Shown here piece by piece: positions 41,500 through 54,700 of a stretch of DNA of 64,000 nt. This stretch comes from Nipponacmea schrenckii (lineage: Eukaryota > Mollusca > Gastropoda > Lottiidae). Numbering within the stretch: the stretch's first letter is position 1; each line of letters begins with the position of its first letter. A program made the position numbers and the translations under genes. The DNA lies in assembly GCA_030562195.1 (NCBI GenBank), contig CM060199.1:34616338-34680337 (forward strand), in the 5' to 3' direction. The notes under the pieces were generated by a model. It was not told where the DNA came from and made no database searches. It saw only the letters and a program-made list of their open reading frames with translations.

Positions 41500-42180
41500 C
41501 GAAGTTCCAATAAACGATTTGAGTTTGTTGCCCCTTACCTAGTACATGAAACAGATTTGACCTTGTTGAAACTTTGCATGTTTGTTTTAATTGAAGATCT
41601 ATTGACATTTATTTTCCAGCATTTTGACGAATTTGATATGCTTTTGTATATTATGTAGGATACATCGGATAAACATGATCAACATAAAATATTTGACGAT
41701 CTATGTTTGAGTTATTGCCCTTGACTTAGTTTAAATTGCCAGAGTGAGGGTCATAATGGAACTTGGTAGGCTTATGCATATTGATGAGAGAGTTCCATTT
41801 TAGCGTCTAGGGATTTCAATAAAATTAATAGTAATGAGTCTTAACTCATTATCAGTGGACTTACACGGAGTCTACTTGACAGAATCCCACTAAAATCCAA
41901 TTATTCCATTGAACTATATATTTTTGAAACACACTTAGATATATCATACAGAGCTTTCATTCTTTAGTCTTGGCACCTGAAGTCCAACTTACGTATATAT
42001 ACTCATATTGACCAAGTTTGAAATATTAAATTTTATATCCATTATTTTGTAGAACATACTACATTCCTTAATATAAAGAGATTGTGCTGAAAGTTGGTAG
42101 GCATATTATACCTATAAATTGGTATACTGAATATGAAGAACATGCTTTTGGTTACACAGTCACACTAATGCGCATTTATA
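41500..42180. repeat. Diverged dispersed-repeat remnants, partly duplicated
   Basis: Similar word orders recur: GATTTGAGTTTGTTGCCCCT then ACCTAG near 41518-41542, and GTTTGAGTTATTGCCCTTGA then CTTAG near 41705-41730. AACTTGGTAGGC in the first half is echoed by AGTTGGTAGGCATAT near 42090. The 41996-42014 segment is shared with 3.1 kb. This looks like decayed copies of one interspersed element. No ends, reverse transcriptase or transposase frame is visible. Confidence 0.4.
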
Positions 42181-45100
42181 AGTTTACAGATGATTTTTAA
42201 GAATAAAAATAACTGGACCTGTTTTACGCAATGTTTAACGTGTAAAGTAGGAAAATAGGGTTAGAAAGGTTCAGATTGTGTTCCTTTGAAAGTAAAACAT
42301 GGCAACAGTTAACTATCCTAATTAAATGATTGAGATAGAAGATCTAGAGGCACCACCTTGTGTTTTATTAAATCATACGATAATATTATAAACGGTACGT
42401 TGTAATTGTTCATTTAAATCATCATTATCAGAATATTAAACCTCCCTCGTTATTACACCTCAATAATCTTTCAACGAGAAAATAACGTATTTAACTTAAT
42501 CCAGTTTTTTTCTTCAATTTTATTGGTAACAAAACCTGGCTTCAACTACCTTATCATAGCTTCCACACAACAAACTTTAATAAGGTTAAAACTATAAAAT
42601 CCAAATTATAAAAGAAATGAATGGTAAAATCAAATGAAGAAGATTTGAATGACAAAGTTCGAATAGAGATCACTGGTCAATTTTATTGAAAGAAAAGATT
42701 TCGGCCACGTTTGATAATGCTTGATTATATTTTACGATGTGTTTTAGTCTTCTCAGGGGAAAGTGGTCGCTTTTTCACGCGCAAATCCAGTTTCCATTAC
42801 TATTATTCATTAAGTTTTATTACTTTTGACTAATATGCAATTAGAGAATTATTTGAGATGATAGTCGCCGACAGTCTTTGTCTTTCCAAGTGAAACCCTG
42901 CTTCATTAAAATCACTAGATTGCGCTCACAATATTTGATGAATGTGACTTTAATTGCTTTACCAGACACATTCTGCATTTATTGCTGTCGGCATTTGGTC
43001 CAGGTCTAAGGCACAAAACGAATTTACTTAGGATTTCCATTTTCTTTAAGGAAGTATTGAATTTCAGGCGAATTCAGTTGATTTGGAAGTGGACTCTATA
43101 ACCTATTGTTTTATTATATTAAAAACCGTATGATATGTATGGCTACGACAATATTCAATAGATCAACCACTTTGGTGGATAAGTGGGTCATGCAACGATT
43201 CCATCGCAAATACTTCCTGGAATTTATAAAGATGAGAATTACAGAGTAGCAAAAGATATATATCTGATATTCATTTATATTCATGTTACCGAAATTTGAC
43301 AAAGTTTGAAGTATATGTATGGTGGTGTGTCATTGCTGTCGTTAAACTATGTTTCATATTATACAGGTCTTAACTAAAATGTAAATCTCCAGCCAAAGAG
43401 TGTAGGTTAAGAGGCTGGAGATAAATTAAGATAAATTCTAGTCAAAATAAGAAATTAACGCCAACTACTAAATTTGCATAAACAATAGAATCGACAGATA
43501 AATCAACGACTGGGGAAATCAAATAAAAACTTTCTTCATTTCTTAACCCATAGTTCAAAAACATTTCTTTATTTACGCTTATATCCAATCTTTCTTTAAC
43601 GCTGATGAAGGGGAAAGTTTGGGAGTTATCAGTGACAGATTCCAACTTTTATGTTCGGACATAAACTGACCGGCTGGACTTAACGCTTCAACCATTGGTC
43701 AGCGCTGGGCGTCTAATCAACGTAAAGTTCATATGCCAAAGTGTTATTCTGGCCTATGGTAAATTTTATGTATTTTATATGAGCGTACGCGGCAATACAT
43801 ACCACTACTAATTAACTAAAATCTTAAAATCCTTCTACCAGCATATGGGGTATAGGCCTCGTAAAATCTCTTTTCCCTTAAATCCTCCCGATTTTATGTT
43901 CTCTAATGACGACGGTGGTGGTATTTTGTCGCGAGCTGTCATGTCAATTACGTCAGAAACGGAGAAATGTTACCAACACCAAACTTACTAAGTTGCTTTT
44001 CTAAGAGTCTCTTACGTAAACTACCATTAAATTTCGCGACATAAAAATTTCACTCTTTTTAACTCGATTTTTATTAGGATCATTTGGATTACTGGCAACT
44101 GTATGTAAATTAGCTTTTGTTTTATGTGCCCTAAAGGGTTAAGATGGAAGTCGAAAGAATTGCAGAATGAACTCCCATATTTTCTTGCACATTTAGAAAA
44201 GCTCTTTACTTAATTATTAGAAAGTTCCAGGGTACAATTGTATCCAATATACGGAATGAAATCCTTGGTAATAAAACTGGTTTAACAATGGTTAAATTTA
44301 TTAGTGTTTAGTTTTTAAATTGTCTGCATGTGCTTGCAAGTGTATTTGTTAAAAGGTCATCGGCAACAAAACAAAAAGCTTCCCCAGACAGTCGTGATTA
44401 TATTGCATATTAAAACACAATGAACAAACTGTCAAATTTTATAAACCGGACAGCAGAAAACTTATTTGAATATAATTATGTGTTTTGTTTTATATTTCAG
44501 ATAACTATCGGTTCCCTGTTAACGCTATTATTAAGAATTAAAATCAAATTATACCGTTCAATGTCACCTACAATTCTACAGCTAGTTGTCAAATGCTTGT
44601 ATAAAGATTTTTTTTTTAATTTGGAGGATGTTCTCATCAGGGATGTGTGAGGTCATGGGCTTTGCTACAACTTTCTTCAAAAACGGATGTTTTTAACGTT
44701 GATGACTACTGTATATTGACTATGGAGGTTAATAAAGAATTAACAATAAGTATGTGTTTTATAAGTGATTCTTTACATATTGTGGAAAGTTTTTAAAAAT
44801 AACAAATACCCTATGCAATCAGTAATTCAAATCCCAGTGACTCAACAGGATTGTGATCTTCAAGCAAAGGGACATGACTGGTGAAATGTTATCAAGTCAT
44901 CAATGTATTGGCTGTAATATTTCCTGAACGATATTGGTATTATGGCCCACAAAGGGGAGGTAATACATCTCCTTCGAGTATTTCACTAAAGCCCTTTATA
45001 TCCAGTTTATCTGTATATACAGAGCTTGCTTCCGTTTAAAGTAACGAAAACAGCTTTGAAGGGATGTAAAATTAAGGAATCGTTTGATGTTGATAAAAGC

Positions 45101-47689
45101 ATGATAATAGAGGAAATCACAAGTCGTTTACACTTCACAGAACATTTTTTATTTTCCTAATTACAAATAGATTCCAGAACAAATCTTATTTCAGTTTTAT
45201 GTCATTTTCTGGGGTGCCAAGATCTCTCAAATTCTTTTGGCCTCCCCTCTTTCACTGTTTTATGACTGTTTCTGCTTTGTTGTTATTAAACAATGAATTT
45301 AATTGTCACCAATCTGGAAGACTTAACGAAATCAAAGGTTCACGGATTTCACTCACATCAATTTAATTCAACCCATTTCGGCCATTAATTTCGTCAAGAG
45401 GAGCAAATAAATAACATAAATGAAGAAGGAAAGCCTACCAACCAATTCAACATAAACATTATCCGTTTTCAAACTCCAAAGAATTTTAGCTCTTTGGGTT
45501 ATGTCCCTTTATGACCACTGCAACATAAAATGACAATAATTTGACTAGCAATAACTGATGTGAATGTAGTTATGTTTTCGTGAACAATATGTTCTGTAGT
45601 GACAAGTACTAAAAGAGCGTAAAGAAGACAGAAAGTTAATAGTAGTCAAACAATACTAATGACTCTTCACCCATACGATCATCAGTAATTACATGTAAAA
45701 ACTGAACGTTATTCCCTTAAACATAGTTCACCAACTGGAAAGTACTACACATATAATTATTTAATGAAAGGAGATACATGTATATGTCCTTGTTAAAAAA
45801 ATGACCACAGACAGCGCAATGGAATATGTAGTTGTAAGATGCATGCAGTGAAAGGGGGTTGGATGTAGGTAGCAAGAGCTAGCAAGAAAACAACGAAGCT
45901 GTTTGCAATCAAATAAGTTTTCGGGAAAGAAAAGGTTGGGTTATCCCATATACATGTACCGCTCTATGGTGTTATAAGGAAATAATTGACAACTGAGATT
46001 ACTTATCTAATCTTTTCAATTTCTTTCAATCTTAGCTTACTAACAAAACATCTAGGAGATTCCAAAATACCCAACACTTCAAACCGGTACTGTTCTATTG
46101 CGGATAAAATGATATTGATGACATTATAGATGGAAGATTACGGTCCATAATTAATTGAATTATATAATTATATAATTTTAATAATATAAAATAGAAAAGT
46201 CTTATCAAAATATATCTGTTTAAACTATGACATAAAATACATGCCTTTCCATTAACAATAGGGTTTTTTCCAGTCCTTTTTATAAATACTGCTCAAATAA
46301 AGTCTCTTAGGCCTTGATAAGTTTTAATCAAAAGTCATTGAATAATAAAAAACAATATGATTAAGTCGACTTCAAGAAAGTGAAAACTGTTATGTATTGG
46401 ATGATTGCAAACTGTTCACACTAATACTATTTGCAAAACACATTACTTAAAAAGTTTTGTCGAGAATAAATTATCATATAAATATATGAATAACATGTGA
46501 AATTGCTAACATCAAAGGGTAATCGAACAATATATTCAAAGTAAATTCAATTGCTTGTTATTTGTGGGGTACGAGGTCGATATAACGAAAGAAAAAACGT
46601 GTTTATGAATGAAAAATCGAAAGATTTTAGAACTAAATGAACTATATTGATGTATAAAAGGGTTAAATAGTGTCATTTATATTCTACCATCTTTACAATT
46701 AATTTTCAAAAGTTAAATACAAGCAGACGCTTTTTTAAGACAGAACTTTACACCTATTATTACTAATTACATCATAAATCAAATATGATTGACATTTTAA
46801 GGATTTTATTTATGTCAATTATTTCAAGCTGAGTACATTAAATACTTTACTATTGGTCGGTATAAATATACATGTAAAATTGAAAGTAGAAAATTAAGAA
46901 ACAACTAAAAGCAAATGCTTTTGCGACGTTTGTTCACATAGCCATGGATTTAGTCTCGGTTGGTGAAGCTATAGTTTCCTAAAAATGTAAAGAAAAAAAA
47001 ATCTTAACGTAAGAGGTGGCAAAAAGTTACTTATAGAATTCCGGAAAGCCGAATATTTTCGTAGTTTCTGTTGCATAATGCTTTAACCAAATAACACCTT
47101 ATAAAATGGGAATTTAGATTCAAAATATATATATTAATCAGATGAAACTTCAAACTACATAAGAAATGAAGGGACTTATTATCCACGATCAACTATAGCT
47201 GCAAAAGCATAGTCTTCTAGGATTATTTCAATTGATGCAAAAACAATTACTTTTGCAGTATTGAATCTAAATGAAATACGTTCTGAAAAAAAAAATCTAT
47301 ATATATGAAAGAATAGATATGATATTGACATATTTCATAGTAGTCTTTAAATGATATTTCGTCCAATAATATATTTGAAAATAAAAAGCTGCTAGACTCT
47401 GAGTAAACAACAAGAAGATAAAGCTAAACCCATCATATAAATTGTAAAGAATATTAAAATTAAAGTCATATTTAAAAGATTAGTGGTATTTTTTTCACTA
47501 AGTCAATCATATACTTCACTATTTTCTACCTCTTTTACACTCATTGTTCGCCTGTCAATCATAGATCTATAGAATAATAGAACATATCGGTGGAGGTGTG
47601 ACGTGTACTCTAAAACTATCACATTTCATTCTTTTCTTTTTGTGTGGTCTTCGAAAAGAAACAATGAAACGTCCCATGAACAAGCTTTA
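42181..47689. other. Intergenic region, no confident gene
   Basis: AT-rich. It includes a 48-codon ATG-started frame at 43845-43991 plus in a G+C-richer patch, and a perfect 20-bp AT palindrome at 46158-46177. Nothing else stands out from background. Confidence 0.55.
46158..46177. repeat. Perfect 20-bp AT palindrome
   Basis: AATTATATAATTATATAATT equals its own reverse complement. It could extrude as a cruciform, but it is wholly A/T in an AT-rich genome, so chance is likely. Confidence 0.6.
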
Positions 47690-48260
47690 CCTTTCATCGA
47701 CTATCAGTAAACCATACAACCCCGAAAATCTGTCACTCCTAATCATTGAGCCGGCCTCCTAATGGCCCACGGCTCCACCCCACTTATTTGCCAAATACAT
47801 GAACTGTGGGTGACGTCATAACCACGCGGTAAATATACCCTGTGAAACGAGAAGTGAGATAAAATATAAGACTTCTTCGATTAACAGGGTAACTTTACAA
47901 AATGGCTGTCGTAGTTCATATTCACAATACTATCTTCTAACATACTCGATATCTTCAGCTATTCAGTAACTTGTCACCTTGTTCGAATGACATAGGCGCA
48001 ATGACATCTAGTTGTATGAGAACTCTCCTCTTTTAAAGGCTGTATGTTAACAACCGACATGTCTAATGCTTCAATACTGTTTCTCAGCGACGATACACGC
48101 ATGCTCTATAACTCGCCACTCCTTGCCCCTCCGCGTGCGGTTTGGTCGCCCCCTGTCCCGCCTCTCTAAATAAAATTAGGTTTGATCTCATCACCTCTCA
48201 CAACGTTTGATCTCACGTCATATTTCTACATAGCGACCATCACCTCTCTTGTTTGGAACC
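47690..48260. promoter_or_regulatory. G+C-rich island with a CRE and repeated motifs, possible promoter or enhancer
   Basis: This is the most G+C-rich noncoding stretch to the right of 20 kb. It contains a perfect CRE TGACGTCA at 47811-47818, GC-box-like CCCCTGTCCCGCC and TGCCCCTCCGCG near 48122-48162, and duplicated words TTTGATCTCA and CATCACCTCTC near 48180-48250. On the minus strand GAAAG|GTAAAG at 47691/47690 could act as a weak splice donor. No sustained coding frame is visible on either strand. Regulatory function is inferred from composition and motif content. Confidence 0.3.
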
Positions 48261-49081
48261 GGATTCTATATTGACTGTCACCACTTAACACGATTCATTT
48301 AGTTATTAAGACAAGTTTTATACATTTATTTCTAATAAAAATAGAGAGTTTTAATTTACCCACTACTGTGTTTCATTCATAAAATTTGATTTAAATAAAT
48401 ACCACAAACAGAGCCTTGTTTCACAGAACAAGGACAATTTTTTTATTAACACTTAATTTTGATGAAGTGAAGCGAACAGTTTGACAAATTGATATGACAA
48501 ACGCTGTGGTGGGCCAAAAATCAATGTCAATATAAAAGTATTGGATAGTATTAGCTATAATTAAACCGATTGAAACAATTAGCAACGGTTTGATCGTTAT
48601 TAGCTTTCTGAATTAAAATAATGCTCAGCAACATATGAAAGTATGCTGAAATACCAAAGTGTTATTTGCATAGGACCCTAGATGTTTCTGATCGTTTCTC
48701 AGTGTATTATTTCGCTTATTTTATATCTTGGTACCCTTTCCGTATCATGATGTCGAGCTAAACAAAATTCTAAATTGTTTTATTTTTGAAGCACGTTCGA
48801 GCAAGACGTGTTTAACGAAGAAAATAATGGGGAAACTTATTTATCAATTTAACTGTTATATACATATATATTTGTAATTGTAAACAAACTCGTGTAGTGT
48901 ATGTAATGCTTTCATCAGTTATAGCAGAATTTCAATATTCTGCAACGCCAAACAACATTCACAGACGGAAATATTTTCTAGACAGCGGCATAAGCCTATA
49001 TTTTATCGTGCACAACCTGTTGGAGTTGGGCCGAGTTGTATTCATCCGACCAACAAGACGTCTAAGGCAAAAAATATATAA
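48261..49081. other. Spacer between the G+C island and the E-box satellite
   Basis: Ordinary AT-rich sequence. The 64-codon frame at 48897-49091 plus begins with a non-ATG codon and runs straight into the satellite array, so it is not called as a gene. Confidence 0.6.
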
Positions 49082-51710
49082 AACAGTCTGAACAGTATGT
49101 TATATTGTACACTACTGATACAAACATCACGTGATTTCAACCATAGTCTAAAACAGTATGTTATATTATAAACTACAAATATAAAACATCACGTGATGTC
49201 AACCAGTAATCTGAAACAGTATGTTATATTATAAACTACAAATATAGAACATCACGTGATGTCAACCAGTAGTCTGAAACAGTATGTTATATTATAAACT
49301 ACTGATATAAAACATCATGTGATGTCAACCAGTAGTCTGAAACAGTATGTTATATTATAAACTACTGATATAAAACATCATGTGATGTCAATAAACAACC
49401 TGAAACAGTATGTTATATTATAAACTCCTGATAAAAACATCTCGTGATATCAACAAGTATTCTGAAACAGTATGTTATATTATAAACTACTGATAAAAAC
49501 ATCTCGTGATATCAACAAGTATTCTGAAACAGTATGTTATATTATAAACTACTGATATAAAACATCATTTGATATCAACAAGTATTCTGAAACAGTATGT
49601 TATATTATAAACTACTGATATAAACATCACGTGATGTCAAGCAGTAGTCTGAAACAGTATGTTATATTATAAACTACTGATATAAACATCACGTGATGTC
49701 AACCAGTAGTCTGAAACAGTATGTTATATTATAAACTACTGATATAAAACATCTCGTGATATCAACAAGTATTCTGAAACAGTATGTTATATTATAAACT
49801 ACTGATATAAACATCACGTGATGTCAAGCAGTAGTCTGAAACAGTATGTTATATTATAAACTACTGATATAAACATCTCGTGATATCAACCAGTAGTCTG
49901 AAACAGTATGTTATATTATTAACTACTGATACAAACATCACGTGATGTCAACCAGTAGTCAGGAACAGTATGTTATATTATAAATTATGATATAAACATC
50001 ATCGTGATATCAACCAGTAGTCTGAAACAGTTTGTTATATTATAAACTACTGATATAAACATCACATGATGTCAACAGTAGTCTGAAACAGTATGTTATA
50101 TTATTAACTACTGATACAAACATCAAGTGATGTCAACTAGTAGTCTGAAACCGTATGTTATATTATAAACTACTGGTATAAACATCACATGATGTCAACC
50201 AGTAGTCTGAAACAGTATGTTATATTATTAACTACTGATACAAACATCAAGTGATGTCAACTAGTAGTCTGAAACAGTATGTTATATTATAAACTACTGA
50301 TATAAAACATCATGTGATGTCAACCAGTAGTTGAAACAGTATGTTATATTATAAACTACTGATATAAAACATCACGTGATGTCAACCAGTAGTCTGAAAC
50401 AGTATGTTATATTATTAACTACTGATACAAACATCACGTGATGTCAACCAGTAGTCTGAAACAGTATGTTATATTATAAACTACTGATATAAAACATCAC
50501 GTGATGTCATCCAGTAGTCTGAAACAGTATGTTATATTATAAACTACTGATAAAAACATCACGTGATGTCAACCAGTAGTCTGAAACAGTATGTTATATT
50601 ATAAACTACTGATATAAAACATCACGTGATGTCATCCAGTAGTTTAAACAGTATGTTATATTATAAAATACTGATATAAAACATCACGTGATGTCAACCA
50701 GTAGTCTGAAACAGTATGTTATATTGTACACTACTGATATAAACATCACGTGATGTTAACCAGTATTCTGAAACAGTATGTTATATTATAAACTACTGAT
50801 ATAAACATCACGTGATGTCAACCAGTATTCTGAAACAGTATGTTATATTGTACACTACTGATATAAACATCACGTGATATCAACCAGTAATCTGAAACAG
50901 TATATTATATTATAAACTACTGATATAAACATCACGTGATGTCAACCAGTAGTCTGAAACAGTATGTTATATTATAAACTACTGATATAAACATCACGTG
51001 ATGTCAACCAGTAGTCTGAAACAGTATGTTATATTGTACACTACTGATATAAACATCACGTGATGTCAACCAGTAGTCTGAAACAGTATGTTATATTGTA
51101 CAACACTGATATAAACATCACGTGATGTCAACCAGTAGTCTGAAACAGTATGTTATATTGTACACTACTGATATAAACATCACGTGATATCAACCAGTAG
51201 TCTGAAACAGTATGTTATATTGTACACTATTGATATAAACATCACGTGATGTCAACCAGTAGTCTGAAACAGTATATTATATTGTACAACACTGATATAA
51301 ACATCACGTGATATCAACCAGTAGTCTGAAACAGTATGTTATATTGTACACTACTGATATAAACATCACGTGATATCAACTAGTAGTCTGAAACAGTATG
51401 TTATATTATAAACTACTGATATAAACATCACGTGATGTCAACCAGTAGTCTGAAACAGTATGTTATATTGTACACTACTGATATTAACATCGCACGATGT
51501 CAACCAGTAGTCTGAAACAGTATGTTATGTTATAAACTAGTCTAGAACATTAAGTGATATCAACCAGTATTATACTACTGGTCCTGAACATTACGTTGTG
51601 TCAACCAATAGTCTGGAATAGTATGTTATTTTATAAATTATATAAAACATCTATTATAAACTACTGATATAAAACATCATGTGATGTCAATCAGTTGTCC
51701 GGAACAGTAT
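49082..51710. repeat. Tandem satellite array, 61-63-bp unit with a palindromic E-box, about 40 copies
   Basis: Each unit runs CAGTAGTCTGAAACAGTATG, TTATATTATAAACTACTGAT, then ATAAACATCACGTGATGTCA. By hand count about 25 of some 40 units keep CACGTG inside the palindrome CATCACGTGATG. Others carry CATGTG, CTCGTG, CACATG or CAAGTG. Copies at about 50.34-51.44 kb keep it in an unbroken run, whereas the left part is mixed. A second variable position (ATAAACTAC or GTACACTAC) clusters to the right, and neighbouring two-unit blocks near 50.05-50.28 kb repeat as pairs, showing recent local duplication. The edge after 51.5 kb is degenerate. There are no spacers, so it is not CRISPR. Confidence 0.95.
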
Positions 51711-54700
51711 GTTACTATATATTTATATACTATTAAACCGATGGTCAGACCATTTACCCATACAATACAAATCAACGCTCCAACCGGATCAGGTAATTTA
51801 TCAAAAGGCACAATAGTATGTGTAAATTTGCAGTAATATAATGTATACTTGGTCGAAATTTTTTTCAGGGGAGGAATCCATTTTTTGAAAGGCATTTTAC
51901 AGAGCACTTTTAAAGATAGTTCTATTTTCTATATCAAGTACAAGAATGTGTTCTTGCACACTCTTCTGCAAAGCTACAAAGTGACTTGGTTAAAATTTTA
52001 TTCGAACTTCAGGTATTGCAAGGACAATCTGCAAACAGATGAGAAACTAACGTTCTAACAAGGAAAACGTGCTAATACATTAATGTACTCTTCAGGAAGA
52101 CGTGCTAATTTGAAACTGTCCTATTTCAGAAATCTGTAGATCTGTATCTCTATACGCTGCATTGCATCATTTGTTACAATACAATATTCATACGATGCAT
52201 CATGTAGGATGCAAATCACACTTAGTTCTATTATGAAAACTTAAATTGGAACGATCGATAAGATTATTTCAGACATATTTAGAAGACATTAACAGGTTTG
52301 TGTGAATTATTTGATACATATCAAATGAAATAAGTAGACCAAACCATGTTTAATGGAGCGTTTAAACTATTTACTAAAAATATAAACAATTGAGAAAGAG
52401 TTCTTCAGAAGAGCTCGAAAATTAATCAAAATGCACATGTATTTACTTGTATGTTATATAATATACGTATATCGAAAATATATATTTGATTATTCGCTTC
52501 CCGAGGACCAAGTTTAGAACAAAGGAGTATGTTTGTAATCTGAAGGGACAATTGTTCTGTTTAGTTCAGACAAAATTGAACTTAGTATTCTAAGCTGTTT
52601 CAGGTCCAGATCCAATTCTGGTCCAGATCACGATAGGTTTCATTTTCCATGCATTGTTATTGAAGTATGTATTCCTACTCTTTGCACTGAATAGTTTCAT
52701 ATATGAAGTTTGTCAATATATTTCCTTTATCAATGTCACATAGTGCAACATGGTTAAGAGTTTTGAATAAGGATCGAGAGTCCAAAACTGACAAATGATA
52801 TTGTAATTTTGATAGAATTATGTCGACATATTCATTGATTCGTTATAAGAACATAAAAACGTGTAACATTGAACAGATCTTAGATTTGTTATTTGAGTAA
52901 TAATTGATATTTGGTTATGACTGCCCCTCAAGAACAATCAAATATGTTTCATATTTCATGGCAAATGAATAGAATCGTCTTAGGTCATAAAACTACTGTC
53001 CCAATTGGGTAGAAATGTAAAGTTATCGAAAATACAAAATATAATTCTGAATTTAAAACTAGAACATGTACTTTAGGTGAATTTTACATCTTCTTTAGTA
53101 ACAGAAGAGCAATTCATTAAGTTTTATTTTCGATGTTCGAATAATAATCTTGGTATTTTCGATTGTTCAAACGCACACATAATTCTGCTTTTATTTGCTT
53201 GGTATTATTTTGTTCAAGGGAAAATTACGAAGAATTTAAACAATATGATTTATTGGTGTTATAAGAACAAAAAAGAATAAAAATTGTCCACTAAAATCTT
53301 CGGCTTCCGTACGATAAAGGGGTGGTTATTCTCCCTCTTTTTTTTGGTAGTGAAGAAATATATACATGCAGTAGCATTTATTTGACAATACAATTGCTAT
53401 TTTGATACATTCATGAGATAGCAGTGGTAATGTTCGTGTTCATTGTAAATAGTTAAAAAAATAGTAAATTAACAGTTTCAAACAGAAATTGATTTGTTGA
53501 AGCAATAACGGTAATTGTCCCTATTTTTCAGATATGCTAGATTAAAAAACAACTGTTTTCTTAAATTTTATTTGTAGGATTCATCAAGTGAATTGAATAA
53601 TGATTTGTTATTTACATATATTTAATCTATTTATTGAATATCATTTACTTCATGTCAAATGAAATATAACACACTAATTTCTTTAAGGTTTGGTTAAATA
53701 TTATTTAACTCAAAATTCAATAATTCAAAAACGATTCTTTATTATAAAATTCGATTTACTTGGTAATTTACAATCTTTATTCACAAAAGTTTTAAATAAC
53801 AAACATTGTTCAAGTTTTATAAATGTTTTGAAATATAATTGTAAGCAATTTTAGAAACTCAATGAGGTATAGAAGAGGTTTTGTGTAATATTGTATCAAT
53901 TTTAAATTGAGTAGGATTTCGATTCACCGAAAGACAGGTTTATGTTTTAAACCTTTTTTGTTCTTGACCAGTCACGGAGGCTGTTGAAAACAATGATCCA
54001 TTAAATATTGCCCTAAAATGACCCAACAATTAAAATATCTCTCTATGCAGTCTCTTGGTTACTTCTACTAAAACTTTCAATGGTTTATTAGGCAAATAAT
54101 AAAACAGTTTGAAATTCACATTAAAAGTTTGTTTGATAAATGGTACATACTTCAGACAGGGGTTTGTTTGAAGTCAATTCGAGGCTGTCGTTAAGGGGTG
54201 TGGTTTTAACAAGCGTACCTCGAGACATCTCATTCATATTCAGATGCACAGAAGTAATTTGAAAATTAAACTACTTTCTTACACGCTAAGCAAATAAAAA
54301 GACATTCATTTTTCATATTTTTTGTATACAAATAGTGATTTTGAAAAGTATTAAGCGATACCGCGTTACATGGAAAGTTTACACAAAAACTTGTAACACC
54401 TATATTCAAAATCAACCATTAAAATTTGAAGCAGGTATTTTATGTTCACTCTTTTCAATTTCTTTATTTTATTTATCAAAAAAAATCAAGATTTTTGGGT
54501 CACGGTTTTTGAATAATATCTTACTTTGGCATCAAATATGAACATAATCTTTTCATAAATATTTTCATAAAGTACCAAAGAGTGAATATGCGTAAAGTTT
54601 TATCAGGGACTACGTGATATTATTTGGTAATTAAAAGGGTCATTACTACATTGCATTTTGTCAAGCGCAGAGTTTCTGCAATAAATGGCAAATATGACCG

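Noticed and set aside
49082..51710. CRISPR-like regular repeats with palindromes
   Set aside because: Units are directly contiguous with no unique spacers, the context is eukaryotic and there are no cas genes. It is a satellite.
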